Below are positions 7,166 to 15,459 of a DNA stretch of 64,000 nucleotides, one piece after another. The notes under the pieces were generated by a model. That model saw only the letters and a list, made by a program, of their open reading frames with translations. It ran no database searches and had not been told where the DNA came from. Location of the stretch: the NCBI RefSeq assembly GCF_000015165.1, contig NC_009485.1, positions 7,769,501-7,833,500 on the forward strand, written 5' to 3'. The position numbers and the translations under genes are program-made. Origin of the DNA: Bradyrhizobium sp. BTAi1. GTDB lineage: Bacteria > Pseudomonadota > Alphaproteobacteria > Rhizobiales > Xanthobacteraceae. The first letter of the stretch is position 1. Every line of letters begins with the position of its first letter.

Positions 7166-8443
7166 ATGACTCCTAACGCCACCGATGCCCCTCATGCGCC
7201 CGTCCACGAGACGGTCTCCCTGGTCTCCATGTTCAAGCATGGCGTCGTGGACGCCAACGGCGCCCCGGCCGGCCGCCTGGAAGACGTTGTCGCCGTCTTG
7301 CGGGACAATGACTATCCACTGCTGAAAGGCCTCCTGGTCGGCAGCGGCCCGGTATTCGTGCCGATGGCGGACGTCATCGAGATCAAGCCCGATGGCGCTG
7401 TGCGGATCGCGGCGGGAGAACGACGACCCTTCTCACAAGAGGCTGGGGAAACGCTGCTGAAGGCCGAGATGCTCGGCCGGCGTCTGGTCGATCTGCCGCG
7501 CGGCGTGTTGGTCAAGGCGCACGACGTGCGCTTCGACGCAACCCCGTCGGGTTGGCGCATGGTCAGCGTGGACGTGCACAAGCATAGCTGGCTGCACTTC
7601 GGCTCGCATGAGCACCACCCGGCCCGGGACTGGCACGACTTCCTGCCGCTCACCCGCGACGCAGCGCAGGCCAGATCTACATCATCGCTCGGCCGCATCG
7701 AGGCGCTGAAGCCGGCTCAGATCGCCGATATTATTGAACGCGCTCCGAGCCAAGAGCAGGATGTCTTGCTGGCTTTGGTGCATACGGATCCCAGCCTGGA
7801 AGCCAATGTCTTCGAGGAGTTGGACGATGACAAGCAGGCGCAACTGCTGAAATCGCGCAACGACGACGAGGTGGCCGACGTACTGTCGCGCATGCGCGCC
7901 GACGACGCGGCCGACGCGATCATGGAGTTGCCGCAGGAACGCCGACAGAACGTGCTCGATCGTCTCCCGACGGCGACGAAGATGAAGGTCAGCATGCTGC
8001 TCGGCTTTAATTCGGCGACGGCGGGCGGCCTGATGGGCGCCGATTTCCTCGCCGTGCCGGAGGATCGCACGATCGGCGATGCGCTTGAGCAACTGCGAAC
8101 ACTGACAACCGTGCAGCCCGAGGCCTTGGTGACGATTCACAGCCTGAATGCGGACGGCGCCTTGGCCGGAACGCTAAGCGTTGTGCGCGCCCTGCAACTT
8201 AGTCCCTCGACGTTACTTCGCGACGCAGTCGACGCGCGCGCAATCGTCGCATCGCCTGATGACGACATCATTGCGGTCACCACGCGGATGGCTGACTTCA
8301 ACTTGTTGAGCTTGCCGGTTGTTGATGCCGAGGGGAAATTGCTGGGGTTGGTGACCGTAGACGACGCGCTGGAAGCCGCCATCCCGCAGGACTGGGCCCG
8401 GCGCGAGGGGGCAAGTGGCTCGCCGCAACGCCGACTGGGATGA
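7166..8443 (+). CDS. Soluble MgtE-N/CBS module protein without channel domain
   Basis: The 425-aa protein has a PRC-barrel-like N-terminal part (residues about 10-110), then an MgtE N-type helical superhelix (D-P-S-L-E-A-N-V-F-E-E-L-D and D-D-A-A-D-A-I-M-E-L-P-Q-E-R-R), the G-G-L-M-G-A-D-F-L linker and a CBS pair to the end. This is the cytosolic Mg2+-sensing gate of MgtE channels, but the membrane pore is absent. It begins 65 bp after the Nramp gene with an AGAGG ribosome site at the ATG. A role as an Mg-responsive regulator of the adjacent transporter is inferred. Confidence 0.8.
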   Translation: MTPNATDAPHAPVHETVSLVSMFKHGVVDANGAPAGRLEDVVAVLRDNDYPLLKGLLVGSGPVFVPMADVIEIKPDGAVRIAAGERRPFSQEAGETLLKAEMLGRRLVDLPRGVLVKAHDVRFDATPSGWRMVSVDVHKHSWLHFGSHEHHPARDWHDFLPLTRDAAQARSTSSLGRIEALKPAQIADIIERAPSQEQDVLLALVHTDPSLEANVFEELDDDKQAQLLKSRNDDEVADVLSRMRADDAADAIMELPQERRQNVLDRLPTATKMKVSMLLGFNSATAGGLMGADFLAVPEDRTIGDALEQLRTLTTVQPEALVTIHSLNADGALAGTLSVVRALQLSPSTLLRDAVDARAIVASPDDDIIAVTTRMADFNLLSLPVVDAEGKLLGLVTVDDALEAAIPQDWARREGASGSPQRRLG

Positions 8444-8497
8444 TGTCCGACACCCACGGATTCCAGCCCAACGAGACGACCATCCTCGTCTTCCTCC

Positions 8498-10423
8498 ATG
8501 CTGCGGGCCACCGCCCTACATGAATGGCTCATGACCCCCACTGTCGCCCAGGACGTATCCACACGCACCCGCGAACCCCAGCATTGGGCGGCGCTCGGCG
8601 CGCTAGGCATCGTCTATGGCGATCTCGGCACCAGCCCGCTCTACACTCTCCAGACCGTCGTCCAAGCAACCGGCGGACATTTCACGACCGCCAGCGCGCT
8701 AGGCATCCTGTCGCTGCTCGTCTGGACCCTGATCATCACCATTTCGATCAAATATTGTCTGTTCGTCATGCGCGCCGACAACCATGGGGAAGGCGGAATC
8801 CTTGCCCTGATGTCGCTGGTCGGCGCCAACAGATTCAAAGGGACCGCCAAAATCCTGGCCGTCATGGGCCTGCTCGGCGCGGCCTTGCTCTATGGCGACG
8901 GCGTCATCACGCCGGCCATCTCGGTGCTCAGCGCGCTCGAAGGTGTCAATGTCGTGACGGGTTCGCTCAAGCCCTTCGTCATGCCGGCGGCCGTCGCCAT
9001 CCTGATTGTCTTCTTCGCAGCCCAGCGGTTCGGCACGGCTAGAATTGGCGCCGCCTTCGGCCCGATCATGCTGCTCTGGTTTCTTGTTATCGCGGTCCTT
9101 GGGCTCACCGGGATCGTTCGCAATCCCAGCGTCCTCACCGCCCTCGATCCGCGTCACGCAATCGGCTTCCTGGCCCATAGCGGAGGAAACGGGATGCTGG
9201 TGCTCGGCGGCGTCTTCCTCTGCATCACCGGGGGCGAGGCGCTTTACGCCGACATGGGACACTTCGGGCCCGGCCCCATACGCCTGTCCTGGTACGCGAT
9301 CGTGCTGCCGTCGCTGCTGCTCAGCTACGCCGGACAGACCGCCTTGCTCATCCAGAAGGGTACGATCGAAGGCAATCCGTTCTTTCAGCTTTGCCCCACA
9401 TGGGGAGTCTATCCGCTTGTGTTCCTGGCGATGATTGCCACCATCATCGCCAGCCAGTCGATCATCACGGGTTCGTTCTCGATGACACGGCAGGCGATGC
9501 AACTCGGCTGGCTGCCCGGCTTTCATATTCGCCAGACGTCCGACAAAGTTTACGGCCAGATCTACGTGCCCGTCGTAAACTGGATGATGATGGTAGCGAC
9601 CATCGGGATCACCATCGCCTTCGGCAGTTCCGACAGGCTTGCCGGCGCCTACGGCACGGCGGTGTCGACAACGATGCTGCTGACCACCTGCCTGCTCTTC
9701 ACGGCTATGCGGAAAACATGGCGTTGGCCGCTCGCGGTTTCGATCCTAATCGCCGGACTCTTCCTGATCGTCGATGTCGGGTTCTTTGGCGCCAATCTGC
9801 TGAAGATCGCCGAAGGCGGCTGGCTGCCCCTGACCTTCGGCGCGCTCGTCTTCTTCCTGATGCTGACCTGGCGGTCGGGGATCGATGCGGTTCGCGAGAG
9901 CCTGGCGCAAGCGTCGGAAGCACCCGAAAGATTTGTCGCTGACTTGGCCGCCGGCAAGGTGCCCCGTGTCCCCGGCACGGCGATCTTCCTGACCCGGACC
10001 TATCAGAAAATCCCGCCGCTGCTGATCGACCACGTCAAACACATGGGCGCCCTCCATCAGTCGGTAATCGCCTTGACGATTCTGTTCGAGGAATCGCCGC
10101 GCATCGATGATGAGGAGCGCTGTGGCGTAGAAAAGATTGCCGACGGGATCTGGCGCGTGACGATGCGCTTTGGCTTCGTCGAAATACCAGACCTCACCGC
10201 CGCTCTGAAGCGGGTTAAGGGTCTCGATCCGTCGATCGATCTCGATCACGCCATTTATTTCGCGACACGCGATATTATCGTTGCAAGGGCCGGAAGCTCG
10301 CTGTTTGCGCATTGGCGTCTTCCAGTGTTCGCCTTTCTTTATCGCAATGCCGTAAAGGTGGTTGATCGCTTCAGCTTGCCGCCCGACCGCGTCGTGGAAA
10401 TCGCGCGGCAGATCGAGTTGTAA
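8498..10423 (+). CDS. kup: Kup-type low-affinity potassium transporter
   Basis: The signature G-I-V-Y-G-D-L-G-T-S-P-L-Y-T-L lies near residue 37, followed by about twelve membrane segments and a soluble C-terminal domain, 641 aa in all, as in Kup/HAK proteins. K+ uptake by H+ symport is the family function. The gene follows the MgtE-like module by 54 bp in the same direction and may be co-transcribed. An alternative ATG at 8531 would shorten the N-terminus by 11 residues. Confidence 0.92.
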   Translation: MLRATALHEWLMTPTVAQDVSTRTREPQHWAALGALGIVYGDLGTSPLYTLQTVVQATGGHFTTASALGILSLLVWTLIITISIKYCLFVMRADNHGEGGILALMSLVGANRFKGTAKILAVMGLLGAALLYGDGVITPAISVLSALEGVNVVTGSLKPFVMPAAVAILIVFFAAQRFGTARIGAAFGPIMLLWFLVIAVLGLTGIVRNPSVLTALDPRHAIGFLAHSGGNGMLVLGGVFLCITGGEALYADMGHFGPGPIRLSWYAIVLPSLLLSYAGQTALLIQKGTIEGNPFFQLCPTWGVYPLVFLAMIATIIASQSIITGSFSMTRQAMQLGWLPGFHIRQTSDKVYGQIYVPVVNWMMMVATIGITIAFGSSDRLAGAYGTAVSTTMLLTTCLLFTAMRKTWRWPLAVSILIAGLFLIVDVGFFGANLLKIAEGGWLPLTFGALVFFLMLTWRSGIDAVRESLAQASEAPERFVADLAAGKVPRVPGTAIFLTRTYQKIPPLLIDHVKHMGALHQSVIALTILFEESPRIDDEERCGVEKIADGIWRVTMRFGFVEIPDLTAALKRVKGLDPSIDLDHAIYFATRDIIVARAGSSLFAHWRLPVFAFLYRNAVKVVDRFSLPPDRVVEIARQIEL

Positions 10424-10515
10424 GTCATCCCCGTCAAGTGCTCAGACAAGACAGTCCCGCCGTCGATGCAGCGAAGAAGGAGGTGGACACACCTCTATTC
10501 TGCTAAGCTTGCGGC

Positions 10516-11586
10516 ATGACACAGTCGCGCTCTCCCCTCTGGCCAGGCGTGCCACTGGCGCTCATATCGGCAGTGCTCTTCGGTGCCTCGGCGCCATTCG
10601 CGAAGCTCTTGCTCGGCTCGATGCCGCCGCAGCTCCTCGCCGGACTGCTCTATCTCGGGGCCGGCATCGGTCTGGTGGCCATCATCGCTAGCAGAGCAGC
10701 CTTCGGCGCTCCGGCTCCGGAGGCGCCCCTACGGCGCCATGACCTCCCCTGGCTCGCGGCCGTCGTCCTATGCGGCGGGGTAGCCGGACCGCTCCTCTTG
10801 ATGTTGGGGTTGGCGCGTACGTCCGCCGCCTCCGGGTCCCTACTACTGAACTTGGAAGGGCTCGCGACCATGGCGATCGCGTGGGTCGTGTTCCGGGAAA
10901 ACGTGGATCGGCGGCTAATGCTGGGCGCCTTCGCCATCCTTGCGGGAGCGGCGATCCTCGCGTGGAATGGAACAGGTGTACGCATCGACGCGGGCGGTGC
11001 CTTTATCGCCGTCGCGTGCCTAGCGTGGGGCATCGACAATAATCTGACGCGCAAACTGTCTTTGGCCGATCCGGTGATCACGGCGGCCATCAAGGGTATC
11101 GCGGCCGGCAGTACGAACGTCGCCTTGGCGATGGTGCTTGGCGCGCATCTGCCGACGCCGACCACGATCGCGGCCGCGGCCGCCGTCGGCTTCCTCGGCG
11201 TCGGTGTAAGCCTCGTTCTTTTCATGCTTGCGCTTCGCAACCTCGGAGCCGCACGCACCGGCGCCTACTTCTCGCTGGCGCCTTTCATTGGGGCGATCAT
11301 CGCCGTGGTTCTGCTAGGCGAGCCTTTGACGATCCAATTGATCGCCGCCGGAATGCTGATGATGGTGGGGCTCTGGCTTCACCTCGCGGAGCGGCATGAG
11401 CATGAGCATCTACACGATGCCCTAGCGCACGAGCATGTGCACGTGCACGACGAGCACCACCAACATGAGCATGATGGTCTGGTAACAGAACCGCATTCGC
11501 ATTGGCATCGGCACGCACCCTTGCGCCACGGTCACGCCCATTACCCCGACCTGCATCATCGGCATACGCACGTCCAGGCAAAATGA
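10516..11586 (+). CDS. EamA/DMT-family transporter with His-rich C-terminal tail
   Basis: Ten hydrophobic helices in two EamA repeats cover about residues 1-290. The last 65 residues form a cytosolic tail made largely of His with Glu and Asp (H-E-H-E-H-L-H and similar repeats), a typical metal-buffering extension. The transported compound is unknown; EamA proteins export many metabolites and a few metals. The neighbours are cation transporters, so metal efflux or metal-gated transport is a reasonable but unproven guess. It ends the cargo block before the ICE leader at 11699. Confidence 0.82.
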   Translation: MTQSRSPLWPGVPLALISAVLFGASAPFAKLLLGSMPPQLLAGLLYLGAGIGLVAIIASRAAFGAPAPEAPLRRHDLPWLAAVVLCGGVAGPLLLMLGLARTSAASGSLLLNLEGLATMAIAWVVFRENVDRRLMLGAFAILAGAAILAWNGTGVRIDAGGAFIAVACLAWGIDNNLTRKLSLADPVITAAIKGIAAGSTNVALAMVLGAHLPTPTTIAAAAAVGFLGVGVSLVLFMLALRNLGAARTGAYFSLAPFIGAIIAVVLLGEPLTIQLIAAGMLMMVGLWLHLAERHEHEHLHDALAHEHVHVHDEHHQHEHDGLVTEPHSHWHRHAPLRHGHAHYPDLHHRHTHVQAK

Positions 11587-11698
11587 CTGTTCCCGACGAC
11601 AGTCATCGGCGGTGAGACTTGGGTCTGGCCGGGAAGGCTGCGGCGATGTCCGGGGCGAAAACCCATAAGAGGAAGAGGGCTGCGCCGGTCTTCGCGGC

Positions 11699-11741
11699 GG
11701 GTTGAAAGCCGAGAGAGAGTCTTTCGGCGCCCGTCGCGGAG
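11699..11741 (+). promoter_or_regulatory. Shared 43-nt leader element A, copy 2
   Basis: Same length as, and gapless alignment to, 2130-2172, with common ends GGGTTGA and CGGCGCCCGTCGCGGAG. It ends 9 nt before the ATG of the ParB-like gene. The GCGGAG end may act as the ribosome-binding site in both copies. Confidence 0.55.
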
Positions 11742-11750
11742 TAAGTCCCG

Positions 11751-12120
11751 ATGGCCAGTGCCGTTCAGAAGATCACCCTGTCGTCCTCGCGCGACATCCC
11801 CCTCAACAAGCTCATCCTCTCCCAGTCGAATGTCCGGCGCGTGAAGGCCGGCGTCTCGATCGAGGATCTCGCGGCGGATATCGCCCGTCGCGGCTGCCTG
11901 CTCCAGAGCCTCAATGTCCGCCCGGTTCTTGATGAGGAGGGCGTCGAGACAGGTATGTTCGAAGTGCCTGCCGGTGGCCGGCGCTTCCAGGCGTTGCAGC
12001 TCCTCGTCAAGCAGAAGCGCCTTACCAAGACCGCGCCCGTGCCCTGCGTAGTCCGCGATCCCTCCACCAAGATCCTCGCCGAGGACGACTCGCTGGCTGA
12101 GAACGTCCAGCGCGTGCCGC
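11751..12120 (+). pseudogene. ParB-like partition protein, N-terminal fragment
   Basis: The fragment carries a ParB/Spo0J N-terminal nuclease-like fold: I-P-L-N-K-L-I-L-S-Q-S-N-V-R-R, then G-C-L-L-Q-S-L-N-V-R-P and V-P-A-G-G-R-R-F-Q-A-L. It breaks off after A-E-N-V-Q-R-V-P, the point where ParB proteins continue with L-H-P. The frame runs into the mobile element and stops at 12152. The missing part resumes in phase at 18660. Removing 12121-18660 restores one ORF of about 711 codons. The N-terminal piece alone is unlikely to function. Confidence 0.88.
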
Positions 12121-12122
12121 TA

Positions 12123-12152
12123 TTAGGTTCTGTGCTCGAACTGTCCTGTTAG
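12123..12152. repeat. Left terminal inverted repeat of the recombinase element
   Basis: This 30-nt end starts TTAGGTT and finishes TGTCCTGTTAG. It pairs imperfectly with 18629-18656, and the centres differ in length by 2 nt. It supplies the stop codon of the truncated ParB reading frame. Confidence 0.75.
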
Positions 12153-12221
12153 AGTCGTGTGGCTGTCATCGTTATGGTTCATATGCGTGGGGCATTTTGA
12201 GGAGGGCACGTAGACGTCCGA

Positions 12222-12355
12222 GTCAAGCGTTCCCGCAGCGTAGCGAGGACAATGCTTGACGCGGCGGCGACACCACAAACTAGTCAAATGGTTGCAGGCG
12301 AAGTCCTGCAACCCTGCCACGTGGCGAACGGGAGAGCGCGAGGGGAACCCCTCGC
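12222..12355. repeat. Three palindromes in the left non-coding end of the element
   Basis: The 377-bp stretch before the first recombinase has no gene but contains three inverted repeats: GTCAAGC/GCTTGAC (12222-12228 with 12254-12260), GGTTGCAGG/CCTGCAACC (12290-12313, 6-nt loop) and GCGAGGGG/CCCCTCGC (12338-12355, 2-nt loop). They may be recombinase arm sites, insulating terminators or promoter operators. Confidence 0.6.
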
Positions 12356-12497
12356 ATTCTAAACAAAAGAGTGCGCCGCAGGCGCTCCGCTTAATAACAG
12401 CTGGTTCGGGAAGCTGTCTTCTTTGTTGCTGTACAGGGAGTTGCGCCGAGCTCGGCGTCTTTTGCCGTTTCGGACGGCGAGGACCAAAGAGGACAGT

Positions 12498-13655
12498 ATG
12501 GCGCGGATCATCAAGGCGGCGATGGGCTATGCCGCAATCCCGGCAGGCTTTCCGATTCTGGTGTCGGAGCGGATGGCGATCATCGAGCCGGCGTTTGCCT
12601 GGCTGATGGAGTTGGCGACCATACCGGGCCGCAGCCATGCGGCTGAAACGATTCGGACCTACGGCGAGCACCTGCATGACTGGTTCGACAGCCTGGAGCA
12701 ATCCGGGCTCAATTGGCGCGGGGTCGGCGAGGCGGAGATTGCGGCCTGGCGCAACCGCATGCTCTCACAGCCGAGCCCGCATACGAAGCGGCCATACGCG
12801 CGGTCGACGGTGAATGATCGGGTTCGCACGGTCTGCCGGTTTTATGCCTGGGCGCAGGGACGCGGCTGGATCGAGGCCTTGCCGTTCCACTTTGTCGACG
12901 TGCGGGTGGGCTCTGGTCGGCGACAAGCGTTCCTTGCGCATGTCGATGCGCGTCCCGGTGTCGTGGCGGCAAACATCCTGACTGTTGCCGAGCATGAGCG
13001 CTTGCCGCGACCGTTGCGGGTCGATCAGTTGCGTCGGGTCTTCGCCCTGTTGGAGATGCCCTACCGCCTGATGGCGGAATGGGCGCTGGCGACGGGATTG
13101 CGGCGCAAGGAGCTTTGCGGCTTGGCTGTCTTCCAGGTCCCGGAGACAGCACATCTTGATGACGAGGATCATCCGCTAGTCGGCGTGCCCTTGACGATCA
13201 CCAAGGGCGACAAGCCTCGCACGATCTACCCGCCGATCCGCTTGGTTGACCGCACGCAGCGCTATATCGACGAAGTGCGCACGCCGCAGGTACGGGCGTT
13301 GCGTCGCCAACGGTCAAATTATCGGTCGCCATCGGCGCTCTTCCTCAATCTTCAGGGGAATGCCGTCAGCAAGACGCGATTGACTGCGGTGTTTGCGGAA
13401 GCCTTCCGGGCTGCCGGTGTGGCGGGTTCATTGCATTGGTTGCGCCATACCTTTGCGATGACGATGCTGGTGCGATTACAGCGACAGGCATCGATCACGC
13501 CTGACCTCAATCCGCTGAAGATCGTCCAGGTCTTGCTGGGGCACAGTTCGATCCAGAGCACGGCGATCTACCTGCGCTGCGTCGAGCTCAATGCCCGGGA
13601 ACTCGCCGACAGCATCGACTATCTCTATGGCGAGTTGATCCCCGATGGCCGGTAA
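12498..13655 (+). CDS. Tyrosine recombinase 1 (TnpA-like)
   Basis: The 385-aa protein has an N-terminal core-binding domain (about 45-125) and a catalytic domain with all tyrosine recombinase residues: Arg near 202 in A-T-G-L-R-R-K-E-L, H-W-L-R at 313-316, His 349 in L-L-G-H-S-S, and Tyr 358 in A-I-Y-L-R. The length is close to Tn554 TnpA. The ATG at 12498 has GAGGA just upstream. It overlaps the next recombinase gene by 11 bp. It should cut and join the element ends together with the other two recombinases. Confidence 0.92.
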   Translation: MARIIKAAMGYAAIPAGFPILVSERMAIIEPAFAWLMELATIPGRSHAAETIRTYGEHLHDWFDSLEQSGLNWRGVGEAEIAAWRNRMLSQPSPHTKRPYARSTVNDRVRTVCRFYAWAQGRGWIEALPFHFVDVRVGSGRRQAFLAHVDARPGVVAANILTVAEHERLPRPLRVDQLRRVFALLEMPYRLMAEWALATGLRRKELCGLAVFQVPETAHLDDEDHPLVGVPLTITKGDKPRTIYPPIRLVDRTQRYIDEVRTPQVRALRRQRSNYRSPSALFLNLQGNAVSKTRLTAVFAEAFRAAGVAGSLHWLRHTFAMTMLVRLQRQASITPDLNPLKIVQVLLGHSSIQSTAIYLRCVELNARELADSIDYLYGELIPDGR

Positions 13656-15456
13656 GCGTGAGCGTATCGACCGGCGTCTATCGGCTGCGTCAGCGAAGGT
13701 GCTGGAGCAGCCGGCCGATGCCATTGCCGTCTTCCGCGACGGTTGGGGCGAGGTCGCAAAGCGCTACGATCTCGGCAAGCTTGGGTTGCCGACAGACGTT
13801 ACGATGCTTCTGGCGGACGCCTTCCGCAATCATCATGCCGCATCGAGCTCCGAAACGCACCGTCATTGCTGGATGGCACTGCGTGTCTTCGCCCGTTTTG
13901 CGGTCGAGGACGGGCATGTTCTTTCTGCCGGGGATCTGACCACCGCAATGGTCGGGCGCTATATCGCCTGGCTGGATCGACAGATCGCGGGACAGACGAA
14001 CAAGCCCTGGTCAAAGGGGGCGCGGGCGAATGTGCTGATGCAGCTTCGCCAGATGATCGACTGGACGAAGCGCCGGCATCCGTCGCGGCTGCCGTCCCGG
14101 ATCGACTTCCCCTGGCGGGTCTGGCCGAACCGGACTGCCGACACCCGACCGCGTCTTGGCGGGGAGGATCTCAAGGCGATCCTACGCGCGTGCTATGAAG
14201 AACTCGACGAGGCGTGGGATCGCTTCGACACGGGGCGGACCATCCTCGCGACGAGCGGCCCGGCTGATGGCGTCGATCCCGAGCTTTGCGACATGGTCCG
14301 GGCGCTTGCTCGGGTGAATGACGGGGTGCTTCCATCGCGGACGCTTGCGATCCGCAGCCAGGTCAACATATCGGCGGTCAGCCGCCATGGCGGGCTTCGT
14401 CATCTTGGCGGTTATCTTCACTTGACCGGCGAAACGGTCGTCGCGTTCTTCATCGCCATTGCGATCCAAACGGCGGGCAATCCGGATGCGCTGCGGCTGA
14501 TAACGCGCGATTGCCAAGTGGCGCATCCGCTCGACGAGCATCGCATCATCGTCGAATGGGCCAAGCCCCGGGCCGGTGCCAAGGTGAAGCGAGCGCAGCG
14601 GCGGTCCTTCGATCGCCGTCGGCGACATGCTGCGCCGAACCTGATCGACCGGTTGCTGGCGATGACGGCGCCGCTCGTCTCCCGGGCCAGCCGGCAGGAC
14701 CGCAATCGCCTGTTCCTGGTCAAGAGCGAGAAGAAGGACGCGGTCACGCTCATTGCGGAGGCGACCTTGTCGCACGCCCTGAAGCCGTTCATCAAACGCT
14801 CCAATGCCCGGATCGCCATCTGGAACAAGGCTGCACCGGAGCGGGCACGTCAGCTCTTGCCGGACTTTGCCGCCGTTCTGCTGCGCGGCAGCGTCGCCAC
14901 CGAATATTACAAGGCGTCTGGCGGCGACATCGTCGCGACACAGGATGTGCTCAACCATGCCCGCGCCGACACGACCGAGCTTTACATCAAGGGGCCGCAG
15001 ACGCGCCGCATCCAGCGCGAGACAATCGCCCGATTGCAGGAGCTGATGCTCGGCTGGATCGTCGGCGCGAAGGCGAACTGCGAGAATCGGGCGCAGCGCG
15101 ACCGGATTGCGCTGGCGAGCAATGCGACGGTTCCGTTCAGTCATGATTGCCTCAACCCGCTCGCGGGCACAGCACCAGACTCGATAGCAGGTCGGGTCTG
15201 CCGGCACTTCGGCGGATGCCTGCGCTGCCCGGGACTGGTCATCCCGATCGATGCGGAGCACATGGCGCGCATCCTTCAGGCGATCGGCGAACTGGAGCGC
15301 GCGCGTGAACGCATTGATCCGCGCCGCTTCGAGCTCCTGTATGCGCCGAGCCTGCGCATCTTGGTCGACGACATCCTGCCGGACTTCCCGCAAACACTGC
15401 GAGGTGATGCCGAACAACGAATGCTGGCTCTCGCACGGCTTCCGGCGCTGGAGTGA
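13645..15456 (+). CDS. Tyrosine recombinase 2 (TnpB-like)
   Basis: The 603-aa product has a SAM-like core-binding domain in its first 150 residues and a catalytic region with G-N-P-D-A-L-R-L near 280, L-L-R-G-S-V-A-T near 415 and a terminal L-N-H-A-R-A-D-T-T-E-L-Y block that supplies the His and Tyr. In the middle box the usual H-x-x-R has no His, while Arg remains. A Cys-rich C-terminal tail (C-R-H-F-G-G-C-L-R-C) could bind zinc. The start lies inside recombinase 1, so translation is coupled. Confidence 0.85.
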   Translation: MAGKRERIDRRLSAASAKVLEQPADAIAVFRDGWGEVAKRYDLGKLGLPTDVTMLLADAFRNHHAASSSETHRHCWMALRVFARFAVEDGHVLSAGDLTTAMVGRYIAWLDRQIAGQTNKPWSKGARANVLMQLRQMIDWTKRRHPSRLPSRIDFPWRVWPNRTADTRPRLGGEDLKAILRACYEELDEAWDRFDTGRTILATSGPADGVDPELCDMVRALARVNDGVLPSRTLAIRSQVNISAVSRHGGLRHLGGYLHLTGETVVAFFIAIAIQTAGNPDALRLITRDCQVAHPLDEHRIIVEWAKPRAGAKVKRAQRRSFDRRRRHAAPNLIDRLLAMTAPLVSRASRQDRNRLFLVKSEKKDAVTLIAEATLSHALKPFIKRSNARIAIWNKAAPERARQLLPDFAAVLLRGSVATEYYKASGGDIVATQDVLNHARADTTELYIKGPQTRRIQRETIARLQELMLGWIVGAKANCENRAQRDRIALASNATVPFSHDCLNPLAGTAPDSIAGRVCRHFGGCLRCPGLVIPIDAEHMARILQAIGELERARERIDPRRFELLYAPSLRILVDDILPDFPQTLRGDAEQRMLALARLPALE

Positions 15457-15459
15457 GCG

